From the NCBI GenBank assembly GCA_023410675.1, contig JAEYPM010000077.1, forward strand, positions 30,469 to 94,468: a stretch of DNA of 64,000 bases, written 5' to 3'. Below the pieces are notes generated by a model. It had not been told where the DNA came from. It worked only from the letters and a program-made list of their open reading frames with translations, and ran no database searches. A program made the translations under genes and the position numbers. This document shows, in pieces, positions 33,052 through 42,435 of this stretch. Each line of letters begins with the position of its first letter. The stretch's first letter is position 1. This DNA is from Bacillota bacterium (lineage in GTDB: Bacteria; Bacillota; Clostridia; Lachnospirales; Cellulosilyticaceae).

Positions 33052-33904
33052 TTGTATTGCTTTTGCACTCGGCATGTTTTTTATCGGCTCTATTTGTACT
33101 ATCCTTAGATATAATAAGAACGAAATCATAAAATACTATCTTCTTTATTATTCTTTGTTTACATCTTTTATTGGTCTATTTGTACTAGGCTCTTATTTCT
33201 CCCTTGTGTTCACATTTAATCCATTTGTTAAGAATCTTATTTACGCCCTAGAATTTCTTTGCCTATTTTTATCCTTATTTTTCTTTACCTATTTAGTCAA
33301 CAAGGCTTATCAAGTCAATCATAGCAAATTCAAAAACACCTCACTTTTTCTTTTTACCTTAGTTTGGTGGGCTTTATGCTGCTATGAGGAAATAATGGGA
33401 CTAGAAAATGAAGGATTTTGGCTAGCAATCGATGACGAGTTTATTACTATTATTTTATTTATTTATATATTAATTACTTATATAGTGTATAAAAGAAATA
33501 TTGCTGGCAAACCATGGTATTTAGATATTCGAAAAATCTTTATTGTGATACTTTCATCTACTCCTGGGCTTATTTTTGATGGATTAATTGCTGGTCATGG
33601 GCAACTATTATACTTTACGCCTCTGTTCTTTGTAATTACCAGTACATTAGGCATGCATTTTATATTTAAATATAACCATCAGGTTCAAGATACTACATAT
33701 GAGCTTCATCAAGATTTCATAGCTCAATTTTCCATTACGCCAAGGGAAAGTGAAGTTATTCTCCTATTATTAAAAGGGTATAGCTACAACAAAATATCTG
33801 AAACCTTATGTATCTCTATTTCTACAGTTCGCTCACATGTTATGAATATCTATAAAAAAGTTGGCGTTAACTCAAGATATGAATTATGTAACAAAGCCTA
33901 CTAA
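33026..33904 (+). CDS. membrane-bound LuxR-type transcriptional regulator
   Basis: A 292-residue protein with seven predicted membrane helices (residues about 5-225) and a C-terminal LuxR helix-turn-helix (ITPRESEVILLLLKGYSYNK, then STVRSHVMNIYKKVGV; about 237-285). This layout of a membrane sensor fused to a LuxR HTH is known in Clostridia and Actinobacteria. The ATG at 33026 has only a weak site (AAGA); the strong one belongs to the short upstream ORF. It precedes the MacB-like transporter genes on the same strand and may control them. Confidence 0.82.
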   Translation: MKELLVIYNCIAFALGMFFIGSICTILRYNKNEIIKYYLLYYSLFTSFIGLFVLGSYFSLVFTFNPFVKNLIYALEFLCLFLSLFFFTYLVNKAYQVNHSKFKNTSLFLFTLVWWALCCYEEIMGLENEGFWLAIDDEFITIILFIYILITYIVYKRNIAGKPWYLDIRKIFIVILSSTPGLIFDGLIAGHGQLLYFTPLFFVITSTLGMHFIFKYNHQVQDTTYELHQDFIAQFSITPRESEVILLLLKGYSYNKISETLCISISTVRSHVMNIYKKVGVNSRYELCNKAY

Positions 33905-34039
33905 AATGATACTCATATATTAATATGAGCTTATCAGATGATGATATGATACCCTAAAATTCAGATGTTTATCGGATTTCCTTTAACGTTATTCTCCTTT
34001 ATATTAAAGACGAATATTTCAGTTATTGGAGGGAAAAAG

Positions 34040-34744
34040 ATGACACATCTATTTTGTGCAAAAAGTATAAGTAAGCATTTTAAAAATGGCAATGGACAAG
34101 TAAACGTATTAAAAGGAATTGACCTACAGATTAAAAAAGGAGAGTTTGTTGGCATCTTCGGTAAATCTGGAAGTGGGAAAAGTACACTGATGAATATACT
34201 GAGTGGTATAGATACCCCTTCCTCTGGAGAATTATGGTTTGGATCAGATCCCATTCATACTTATGACCAGACTAAGCTTACAAAATGGAGAGGCGATAAT
34301 GTAGGCATCGTATTTCAGTTTTTTCAGCTCCTACCTACACTTACCTTATTAGAAAATATCATTTTACCTATGGAATTTTCCAATAAGTATACTAAAAAAG
34401 TGCGATACGAAAGAGCTATGGACTTGCTTACTAAATTAGAAATCGAAAAACTTGCTGATAAATATCCTAGCTCTGTATCTGGTGGTGAGCAGCAAAGAGC
34501 TGCTATTGCTAGAGCTTTAGCTAATGACCCCGATATCATCTTTGCGGATGAGCCCACAGGAAATTTAGATTCTAAAACTGCTGATTATGTCTTTCGCTGT
34601 TTTGAAAAACAAGTAGTCGATGAAGGTAAGACTATAATCATGATTACTCATGATATAACAATCAAAGATCGTTTCATGAGATCCTATACACTAAGTGATG
34701 GGCAAATAGTAAAGGAGGCGTCTTATGAAAGTATCCCTTCTTAA
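34040..34744 (+). CDS. ABC transporter ATPase, MacB/LolD type
   Basis: A 234-residue ATPase of the lipoprotein/peptide-export (MacB, LolD, BceA) type. Walker A GKSGSGKST (about residues 40-48), signature VSGGEQQRAAIARAL (about 140-154), Walker B IIFADEPTGNLD and the switch ITHD are present. The frame opens at 33965, but GGAGGG is placed 7 bases before the ATG at 34040, which gives the normal N-terminus. It overlaps the permease gene by 20 bases; the two form one transporter. Confidence 0.92.
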   Translation: MTHLFCAKSISKHFKNGNGQVNVLKGIDLQIKKGEFVGIFGKSGSGKSTLMNILSGIDTPSSGELWFGSDPIHTYDQTKLTKWRGDNVGIVFQFFQLLPTLTLLENIILPMEFSNKYTKKVRYERAMDLLTKLEIEKLADKYPSSVSGGEQQRAAIARALANDPDIIFADEPTGNLDSKTADYVFRCFEKQVVDEGKTIIMITHDITIKDRFMRSYTLSDGQIVKEASYESIPS

Positions 34745-37121
34745 AACTTATAGAGACCTATCTCACAACAAGTTAAAAACCATTTTTATATTATCTACTT
34801 TGTTTATTTCAAATGTTGTATTTGGTATTGTCGTTATGATCAGTAATATACTCACCCCTGAAATTTATAAAGCTTATTATAGTAGCATCCCTGCTGAAGT
34901 GATCATAAAATGTGATCCCTATCAAAATGATATTCTAAATAAGCTTAAAGTAATCCCTGAAATCGATCAAGTAGGAGGCAGAGCTAATATTGGTTGTCGC
35001 CTTAAAATTGATAATACAACACTTAATACAAACTTAGTTGTATTTGATCAAACAAACCAGGTAAGTATTTTAAAAAATAAAGACGGTTCACTTACACTTC
35101 CCGACCTTAAAGAAAATGAGTTCTTTCTGGAAAGGGCTATTCAAAATGATGTCCAAAAGCTTCCTGGTGATACACTTACTGTCCTTTTAAATGATAACCA
35201 AATGATTGATATGACCCTAGCAGATTATATTTACGACCCTATTTCTGAACCTTATTTATTAGAAGGTGATGTCTTCGCATTTATTAATCAAGCGACTTAT
35301 GAAAACATAACGGGCGATGGGCGGTTTAATGAAATTCATTTCACAGTAAAAGGCAATTACGCTAAAGCCTATAATGAAACAGTTGGTAATAAAGCCATGG
35401 AAAAGTTAAATGAATTAGGTATTGTTACTTATGAAATGCAGGTTAAAGAGTCAAATGAATTTTATGCTTCTTTAGCATTAGATGCTATCAACATCATTTT
35501 AATCATATTAGGTATACTTATTCTCATCATGACAAGTTTTTTAATTATCAACATATTTAATAGTATGATGCTTCAGCAAGTTAAGATAATTGGTATCATG
35601 AAAGCTATAGGGGGAAGTACTATGAAAATAGCCTGTATGTACTTCATGCATATTTTCATAATTGGTATTATTACTTTTTTATTATCTTTACCTATTTCCT
35701 TCTTAATATCAAAGACCATCTGCCAAAAACTCGCTTATATCCTTAATGTTTCACTGACACAAACACGTATGCCATCCTTACTTCCAATTGTCTTATTCCT
35801 AAGTACGATTGTTGTTCCACTTTTAGTTGTACGCTCTCCAATTATAAAAACCACTAAGGCAACCGTATATGATGCACTAACTACAAATTTAAAAGGAGGC
35901 CATTTCAAACATGCTACTTTTATAAATAAATGGATGAGTAAGCTAAGTGGTCTTTCAATGATTGTACGTTATGCCCTTAGAAACCAAATAAAGGACCGCA
36001 TGCGAACTATACTAACACTTACTTCCCTTATATTATCTAGCTGCATCTTAATAACAAGCTTAAATTTATATAAGAGCCTTACATCAACAATCCATGAAAA
36101 CAGGGGATTGTTTCCAGATGTCATTTTAACATTAGATGACTATTATGACTCAGAGAAATTAATAAGTATATCAAAAGAAGTAAATGAAATTAACGAAGTA
36201 GAATGCTGGGCTTTTCAACCTGCACTCTATTTGCAGCAAGGTACTCATAGTTCAAAAAGGGTGTTACTAAATGGGATTCCACAACCATCAAAGTTTTTTA
36301 ATCAGTCAATTTATGAGGATAGACTGATTTCAGGAAGACTTTTAAGGCATCAAAATAAAAATGAAATACTTATCAGTAATCACTTATTAAACATGTATCC
36401 GCATATAAAGGTTGGAGATACAATAACTATTCAAATTAAGCAAAAGCACTATGATTTTATAGTAGTTGGTATTATTGGCATATTTGGTCAACCTGAATCA
36501 CCAACACTTTTTGTGGACTATACCTATCTAAATAATGTGCTTGAAGGGGAAAACATGGTGAGGGATTTAAGGTTTAATACAACCTTATTAAATACTGAGC
36601 AGCAGATTAATCTAATTAATAAACTTGAAAAAGCTTTAAATGACAAAAACATTCATGTCAGTGAAATCAATACTGGTGATAAGATGTTTGAACAATTTAG
36701 TGCAAGTACAATTATCGTGGTTACATTATTACTCACTATCGCTATTCTCATACTATTTGTAAGTGCTATTGGCCTTACAGGTAATCTCAATATTAATATC
36801 ATGGAGCGTACCTTTGAATTTGCCATTATGAAAGCGTTAGGCTCAGGTCCACAGCAAATCAATCGTTTGATAATAATAGAAGGACTGGCCCTAACGAGTA
36901 TTGCTTGGATTATAGGCAATATCGCCGCTATTCCTCTCACAAATATCCTTGCAAAATATGTTGGAAAGGCTATATTAGGCACGCCTGCTGCTTATCAAAT
37001 TAATATCGTTGGCTTACTTATTGGCTTAATAGTAGCCCTTATTATAACTTTTACTACTTCTATAATACCTTGTAGAAACTTAAATAAAATTGCAACTAAA
37101 GATATGCTTGTCTATGAATAA
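34725..37121 (+). CDS. FtsX-like ABC permease
   Basis: A 798-residue permease with two FtsX regions. The first follows a large extracellular domain (about residues 45-250) and has helices at about 252-285, 305-330 and 350-370. A second extracellular domain spans about 450-680, followed by three helices (about 685-710, 730-760, 765-790). MNIL/ALG-type loops such as FAIMKALGSGPQQINRLI are typical. It works with the ATPase encoded just upstream (20-base overlap). AAAGGAGG lies before the ATG. The substrate is unknown; such systems export peptides or give antimicrobial-peptide resistance. Confidence 0.9.
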   Translation: MKVSLLKTYRDLSHNKLKTIFILSTLFISNVVFGIVVMISNILTPEIYKAYYSSIPAEVIIKCDPYQNDILNKLKVIPEIDQVGGRANIGCRLKIDNTTLNTNLVVFDQTNQVSILKNKDGSLTLPDLKENEFFLERAIQNDVQKLPGDTLTVLLNDNQMIDMTLADYIYDPISEPYLLEGDVFAFINQATYENITGDGRFNEIHFTVKGNYAKAYNETVGNKAMEKLNELGIVTYEMQVKESNEFYASLALDAINIILIILGILILIMTSFLIINIFNSMMLQQVKIIGIMKAIGGSTMKIACMYFMHIFIIGIITFLLSLPISFLISKTICQKLAYILNVSLTQTRMPSLLPIVLFLSTIVVPLLVVRSPIIKTTKATVYDALTTNLKGGHFKHATFINKWMSKLSGLSMIVRYALRNQIKDRMRTILTLTSLILSSCILITSLNLYKSLTSTIHENRGLFPDVILTLDDYYDSEKLISISKEVNEINEVECWAFQPALYLQQGTHSSKRVLLNGIPQPSKFFNQSIYEDRLISGRLLRHQNKNEILISNHLLNMYPHIKVGDTITIQIKQKHYDFIVVGIIGIFGQPESPTLFVDYTYLNNVLEGENMVRDLRFNTTLLNTEQQINLINKLEKALNDKNIHVSEINTGDKMFEQFSASTIIVVTLLLTIAILILFVSAIGLTGNLNINIMERTFEFAIMKALGSGPQQINRLIIIEGLALTSIAWIIGNIAAIPLTNILAKYVGKAILGTPAAYQINIVGLLIGLIVALIITFTTSIIPCRNLNKIATKDMLVYE

Positions 37122-37131
37122 ATTCAGTATA

Positions 37132-37176
37132 TTTATTAGGCACCTAGTGAAGTTCTTCACTTAGGTGCCTAATAAA
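37132..37176. terminator. Rho-independent terminator
   Basis: TTTATTAGGCACCTA and its reverse complement, extended by GTGAAG/CTTCAC, close a very small loop at 37153-37154, followed by T-rich sequence. It ends the ABC operon and faces the convergent lipoprotein gene. Confidence 0.85.
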
Positions 37177-37247
37177 TCTTATTTACAATTGTCTAAAATA
37201 CATTGAAATTAATTTTTATAGTTTGACTTATCCTCTGTGAACACATC

Positions 37248-38489
37248 TCATTTTGAATCTGTCGATACTATTTGTATATGTTTTACAATAGCATCTTCTA
37301 TTACATTCATTTTTTGACCGCTTTCTAAATTGACTTTACCAATGCCTTCAGGGCTATTTAGTTCTTTGTTTCTCTTTATATAATAATGCCATGTTTGCCC
37401 GTTCTCTAAAACGCCGTTTTCTTCATATGTATATAAACATTCTTCATCATTTTCATTAACATCTTGAATCATTTGTGTATCTAAGTCTATCTCCTTAATG
37501 ATCACAGTTTGCTCATCATCATTTTTAGTGTATTTATAATACAACTTATTTCCTATAATATTTGATGCCTTTAGAAAATAAAACTTCGCTAGCTGAGCTA
37601 CTTCCTCAGTTTCCACACTATTTATAGGTAACTTGTAGAGTTTCATCCCTTCATCCCCATGGTAACCCATATAATATAACTGATCTTTATATAATCCTAC
37701 TAAATTTATTTCTTCTTGTATTAAATGGTGGTCACCAGTTTCTAAATCAATGAAGTATAGGTTGTTAACATCTCCCATGAGACGCTCTGCTAAATAGAGT
37801 CCTTTATCTGTCAAAAAGGTTTCACCTATCAAGGAACATCTAAAGTTAGGTACTATTTTAGCGTCTGTTAAGTCCTCATTAATACTAGCAATATAGCTAT
37901 ATCTATAATCTGAATAAGGTTTCCCCAAAGTTATCTCAAAATATATTCTATTATTTGTAACAAAAAGTGGGGTATATTCAACCACCGGTTTCATAAAATC
38001 GTCAAACGCTATAGGAAACAAATCCTGAGCTATCACTACTTGGCCTGTTCCATCTAAGTTCATCATTTTAAGTTGATTGACGAAGGTCCTTTCTTCTGTA
38101 TTATCCTCCTTAAGAAGTTCATCTAGTTTTGTCCAGTCGCTTACTGTTGAATAAATAATCTTATCTTTATATATAAACCAATCTCTTATGTCTTCAACAG
38201 GAAGTGTAAGCTTGCTTTGCCCATCTAGAGCTATTTTATAAAGTTTGCCTTCATTATTTTGGTCATCAAAATAAATCCATTTTTCTTCACTAGATGGTAA
38301 AGATGATTCTTTATTGGAATCATTTAAATTTAAGTCTTCTTGAATGGAATTGCTTGTAGAAATTACTTCAGTTTGGTTTACTTCAATCGTATTTACTTCA
38401 GTTTTTGTACAAGAAGTACCTATCATCATTACTGAAAAAATCATGACAAACATAAAAAAAGTACTTCCTTTATAGATTTTATGGTTCAT
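37248..38489 (-). CDS. DUF5050-like lipoprotein
   Basis: A 413-residue surface lipoprotein: signal peptide with lipobox MIGTSC (Cys27), a Thr/Asn/Ser-rich linker to about residue 65, then a propeller-like domain with repeats such as WIYFDDQNNEGKLYKIALDG, KIIYSTVSDW, NRIYFEITLG, KLYYKYTKND. This resembles DUF5050/prolow-density lipoprotein receptor-like domains of Clostridia. AAAGGAG precedes the ATG. It is a single gene between the ABC operon and the AraC regulator. The role is unknown. Confidence 0.75.
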   Translation of the reverse strand: MNHKIYKGSTFFMFVMIFSVMMIGTSCTKTEVNTIEVNQTEVISTSNSIQEDLNLNDSNKESSLPSSEEKWIYFDDQNNEGKLYKIALDGQSKLTLPVEDIRDWFIYKDKIIYSTVSDWTKLDELLKEDNTEERTFVNQLKMMNLDGTGQVVIAQDLFPIAFDDFMKPVVEYTPLFVTNNRIYFEITLGKPYSDYRYSYIASINEDLTDAKIVPNFRCSLIGETFLTDKGLYLAERLMGDVNNLYFIDLETGDHHLIQEEINLVGLYKDQLYYMGYHGDEGMKLYKLPINSVETEEVAQLAKFYFLKASNIIGNKLYYKYTKNDDEQTVIIKEIDLDTQMIQDVNENDEECLYTYEENGVLENGQTWHYYIKRNKELNSPEGIGKVNLESGQKMNVIEDAIVKHIQIVSTDSK

Positions 38490-38648
38490 TACAAATCTCC
38501 TTTTTACAAAAAATAATTCAATAATTTATTAATAAAAACCCTTATTATATTCTTTGCATAATTTTTTTCTTTACGTTTACAAAATATAATCGTTTTTTAT
38601 CATTTCATAATAATATCATTTATTCAATATAATTAAAATATATTTTTA

Positions 38649-39506
38649 CTAAAAATTTTGCCTATATTCGCTTGGGGTCATATTCATTGACTTTTCAAAC
38701 CAACGAATATAAGTCAGTGTATTTTTAAAGCCTACAGATTCTGCAATGGATTTAATAGACATTTTTGAATAGGTTAGGAGCTCTTTTGATTTATTGATTC
38801 TGTATTCATTAATATATTGATGAATTGAAATTCCAGTGTGCTCTTTAAAAAGCTTACAAAAATAGTACTTTGAAAAGTGTACTTGCTTGCATATTTTATC
38901 GATTGATAATTCTTGTTTATAATTGTCTGAAATATAGTTAAGCACTATATTGATATCAGATTCCTGTGCGGGAATAATGCTTTTACTCTGGATAATAGAA
39001 TAAGAAGCTTCATACAAATTATATAAGATATTGTGTATGATCATACTTACTGTCATCTGAGAAAATACTGTGTTATCAATAGTCACCTTATTAAGCTCTA
39101 TAAACCAATCTAGTGCATTATAAGACAGTGGATTTATTGGAATAATATTTGATTTATCTCTTATTAGATTATAGTATAACTTTGCATGTGAACCTGCTAT
39201 AATCACATAAAAAAATTCCCACTCTTTACTTACCTTGTTGAAAATTAAAGGTGCATTGCATGCTGAAATAATAACTGTATTAGCATTGATATAATGTGTA
39301 TCCTTATTGCGGGAGAATCTTGTATACCCTGAAATAGAATATAAAATAAGAATATCATTAAACTGGTTATCTTCACCTACCACGAATTTTTTTTCTTTGC
39401 AATAGCCATATTCTTTTATGTAAAATGGATGGCTACTTGTTTGTATTAAATCTTTAACTTTAATAACCTTATGTCTTTCTGGAAACTTCCTTTTTGGTTC
39501 GAGCAT
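38649..39506 (-). CDS. AraC-family transcriptional regulator
   Basis: A 285-residue regulator with an N-terminal cupin-like sensor (about 1-150) and a C-terminal double helix-turn-helix. The latter includes ICKQVHFSKYYFCKLFKEHT (first HTH) and IAESVGFKNTLTYIRWFEKS, MTPSEYRQ (second HTH, about 250-284). It is divergent from the sugar ABC transporter with a 407-base gap, so it is the likely regulator of that operon. AAGGGG precedes the ATG. Confidence 0.9.
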   Translation of the reverse strand: MLEPKRKFPERHKVIKVKDLIQTSSHPFYIKEYGYCKEKKFVVGEDNQFNDILILYSISGYTRFSRNKDTHYINANTVIISACNAPLIFNKVSKEWEFFYVIIAGSHAKLYYNLIRDKSNIIPINPLSYNALDWFIELNKVTIDNTVFSQMTVSMIIHNILYNLYEASYSIIQSKSIIPAQESDINIVLNYISDNYKQELSIDKICKQVHFSKYYFCKLFKEHTGISIHQYINEYRINKSKELLTYSKMSIKSIAESVGFKNTLTYIRWFEKSMNMTPSEYRQNF

Positions 39507-39913
39507 TATTTAATCCCCTTTTCCTGATTAAAATTCTATGAATATCATATACTACTGTAGAATGCACATGTTAAATATTTACTTATATTTTTTGAATTCT
39601 ATAGGACAAAATTTATGTTTAATATATCCATTCAAACTATAGATATTGACTAATTAAAATATTAAAACTAATCTCATACTTTAGTAAATTTTTACTCCAA
39701 GTTTCCAGTTTGATTGGTCTATTTTTACAATATATTATAATATTTTAAACAAAATATAGCAATAAATACAACAAAAACAAGAAATGAATATAAAAAAGCA
39801 TTTTTTGATATTGAAGTATGCACAAAAAAAGTTATACTGAGCATACATTGTCAAAATCATGATGCTTAATCTGTATTATATATGGCGATTAAAAGAGTAG
39901 AAAGGGGCATTTT
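39507..39913. other. divergent intergenic region upstream of the sugar transporter
   Basis: This 407-base AT-rich gap has no gene. It holds the sugar operon ribosome-binding site (AAAGGGG near 39900) and TTGTCA near 39849 with TATTAT about 20 bases after it, a weak promoter at best. GTATGC (39816-39821) and GCATAC (39841-39846) form a 6-bp inverted repeat that could be an AraC or CcpA contact. I see no riboswitch. Confidence 0.4.
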
Positions 39914-41425
39914 ATGAGTGACTATATCTTAGAGTTAAGAGATGTGGTGAAAACTTTCGGCGGTGTAACCGCGTTAAACAAAGTTCAATTTCAATTAAAA
40001 AAAGGTGAAGTACATGCACTAATGGGAGAAAATGGTGCAGGTAAGTCAACATTTATAAAAGTAATTACAGGTGTTCACCAACCTGATAGCGGTGTCATGT
40101 TATTAGAAGGCGAATCTATTACACTTCGTTCTACTGCTGATTCAGCAAAACTAGGCATTGCTGCAATCTATCAACATGTTACTGCCTTCCCAGATTTATC
40201 TGTAACAGAAAACATATTTATGGGGCAAGAAATTAAGACTAAATTTCAAACATACAACTGGCAGCTAATGACCAAACGTGCTAAAGAGCTAATTGCTCCT
40301 CTTAGCAAAGAAATTGATGTAACAAAACCTATGAATACTTTAAGCGTTGCTCAGCAACAGCTTGTAGAAATAGCGAAGGCTCTGTCAAGAGATGCACGTA
40401 TCTTAATTATGGACGAACCAACTGCCTCACTCACCAAACATGAGTGCGAAGAGCTTTACCAAATCGTAGACCGTCTTCGTGATGATGGTGTATCCATTAT
40501 ATTTATTACCCACAAATTTGAAGATATGTACCGTTTAGCTACACATGTTACTGTATTTAGAGATTCAAAATACATTGGTTCTTGGGATGTAGACAAAATT
40601 TCAAATACTAAATTAATTGCTGAGATGGTAGGAAGGGAACTTGATCAAATGTACCCTCCTAAAACTGCTAAAATAGGGGATGTTGTTTTAGAAGTTAACA
40701 ACCTCTATAAAGAAGGTTACTTTAAGGATGTTTCCTTTAATGTTCGTAAAGGTGAAATCGTTGCTTTAACTGGATTAGTTGGTGCAGGCCGTACAGAAGT
40801 CTGTCAAACACTTTTTGGTATTATGAAAGCCGATAGTGGATCAATCAAACTTGAAGGCAAGGAAATTAAAATTAATAGTCCTATCGATGCACTAAAACAT
40901 GGTATTGGTCTTCTTCCAGAAGATAGGCAGTTACAAGGACTGATCAATGAACTTCCTATTTACCAAAACGTTTCATCTGCTGTTCTTAATAACTTTGTCA
41001 AAAATGGTATGCTTGATGAAAAATCAGAAATAACTAATGCCATTGAATTATGTAGCAAAATACAGCTTAAAGCAAAGGATATAGCTGCTCCTCCATCATC
41101 CTTATCAGGAGGAAATCAGCAAAAGGTTGTTTTTGCAAAGCTTCTTAGCTGTGATTTAAAGGTTCTTATTTTAGATGAACCAACTAAAGGAATTGATGTT
41201 GGTGCAAAATATTCTATTTATGAAATTATGAATGAACTTGCATCAAATGGCTATGCTATTATTATTGTTTCTTCTGAAATGCCAGAGGTATTAGGTACTG
41301 CAGATCGTATTGTTGTCATGAAGTCTGGAAGAGTAACTGGCAGATTCGAAATCACAGAAGCAACACAAGAAAAGATTCTAGAAGCTTCTCTTATGAAGCA
41401 GCAAGAATTAATAGAGGAGGTCTAA
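39914..41425 (+). CDS. sugar ABC transporter ATPase (RbsA/MglA type, two ABC domains)
   Basis: A 503-residue fusion of two ABC domains that energises carbohydrate uptake (CUT2 class). Domain 1 has GENGAGKST (about 39-47) and LSVAQQQLVEIAKAL; domain 2 has LVGAGRTEVCQTLFG and LSGGNQQKVVFAKLL (about 384-398) with ILDEPTKGIDVG. The second Walker A is degenerate, as is normal in this class. It is the first of four genes: ATPase, permease, permease, binding protein. GAAAGGGG precedes the ATG. The operon is next to a divergent AraC regulator. Confidence 0.93.
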   Translation: MSDYILELRDVVKTFGGVTALNKVQFQLKKGEVHALMGENGAGKSTFIKVITGVHQPDSGVMLLEGESITLRSTADSAKLGIAAIYQHVTAFPDLSVTENIFMGQEIKTKFQTYNWQLMTKRAKELIAPLSKEIDVTKPMNTLSVAQQQLVEIAKALSRDARILIMDEPTASLTKHECEELYQIVDRLRDDGVSIIFITHKFEDMYRLATHVTVFRDSKYIGSWDVDKISNTKLIAEMVGRELDQMYPPKTAKIGDVVLEVNNLYKEGYFKDVSFNVRKGEIVALTGLVGAGRTEVCQTLFGIMKADSGSIKLEGKEIKINSPIDALKHGIGLLPEDRQLQGLINELPIYQNVSSAVLNNFVKNGMLDEKSEITNAIELCSKIQLKAKDIAAPPSSLSGGNQQKVVFAKLLSCDLKVLILDEPTKGIDVGAKYSIYEIMNELASNGYAIIIVSSEMPEVLGTADRIVVMKSGRVTGRFEITEATQEKILEASLMKQQELIEEV

Positions 41426-41427
41426 AA

Positions 41428-42435
41428 ATGGCAAATAAGGATACTTCATCTGTCATCAGAAAGATATTAAACTATAGACAATTTGGCTTACTTGTATGTT
41501 TTATATTGCTTATTACAGTATCAGCCATTATTACTCCTGCCATGTTTACAGTTGAATCTATTATGTCTATGCTACGTAACAACTCAGTTTACGCCATTTT
41601 AGCAGTAGGTATGATGATTATTATTATAACAGGAGGCATCGACTTATCTGTTGCTTCCACCCTCAGTATGACAGGTGTTATTACTTCATTACTTATGAAC
41701 AAATTTCCTACTATCCCCGCCTTTGTATGGTTTTTAACTGCAATTGTAATCGGCGGATTATGTGGACTTATCAATGGATTTTTAGTGGGTAAACTAAAAA
41801 TGGTTCCAATGATTGCTACTTTAGGCACCATGTATGCCTATCGCGGTCTTGCCTTTCTGATCAGTGGTGGTGCATGGTTATTCCCTCATCAATTTACTGG
41901 AGGTTATCTTGCTTTTGCTGAAAAAAAGATACTGGGTGTCTATAGCATTATTTGGATAGCCCTTATTATCTTTATTATGGCAGGTATTTTCTTAGGATAC
42001 ACTGCTCCTGGAAGAAGAATTTATGCTATTGGTACAAGTGTAGAATCATCTAAAATCTCTGGTATCAAAGAATCCCAAATCAAAATGATGGCCTATTCTA
42101 TCGGCGGAGCATTAGCTGGTCTTGCTGGCATGCTTTATACTGCTAACTATGCTATTTGCTATTACGGCATGGGTGAGGGCTATGAAATGCAAGCTATTGC
42201 TATTTGTATTCTTGGTGGCGTAAGTATTATAGGTGGTAAAGGACGTATTGATGGTGTTGTTATTGGTACACTCATCATGAGTATTATCTCATACTTTATT
42301 AGTTTACTTCCTGGTCTTAGTGTTTGGCAGGATGCAATCCAAGGAGGCATCATTATTATTGCTGTCGCTCTTAATATATACATCCTAAAATCAGGCGAAA
42401 GAAGAATATTAAGAGAAAGGAGTGCCCTTATATGA
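41428..42435 (+). CDS. sugar ABC transporter permease 1 (CUT2)
   Basis: A 335-residue CUT2 permease with about ten helices. Marks are MIIIITGGIDLSVASTLSMT (about residues 66-85), LVGKLKMVPMIATLGTMYAYRGL, and GGVSIIGGKGRIDGVVIGT near the end, which are the BPD_transp_2 signatures. It starts 2 bases after the ATPase stop and overlaps permease 2 by 4 bases. Two distinct permeases in one operon fit the rhamnose (RhaPQ) or AI-2 (LsrCD) layout rather than ribose. The ribosome-binding site is GAGGAGG. Confidence 0.92.
   Translation: MANKDTSSVIRKILNYRQFGLLVCFILLITVSAIITPAMFTVESIMSMLRNNSVYAILAVGMMIIIITGGIDLSVASTLSMTGVITSLLMNKFPTIPAFVWFLTAIVIGGLCGLINGFLVGKLKMVPMIATLGTMYAYRGLAFLISGGAWLFPHQFTGGYLAFAEKKILGVYSIIWIALIIFIMAGIFLGYTAPGRRIYAIGTSVESSKISGIKESQIKMMAYSIGGALAGLAGMLYTANYAICYYGMGEGYEMQAIAICILGGVSIIGGKGRIDGVVIGTLIMSIISYFISLLPGLSVWQDAIQGGIIIIAVALNIYILKSGERRILRERSALI

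Noticed and set aside
39507..39913. Riboswitch upstream of the sugar transporter
   Set aside because: No conserved riboswitch pieces or terminator were seen; an AraC regulator is a better explanation for control.
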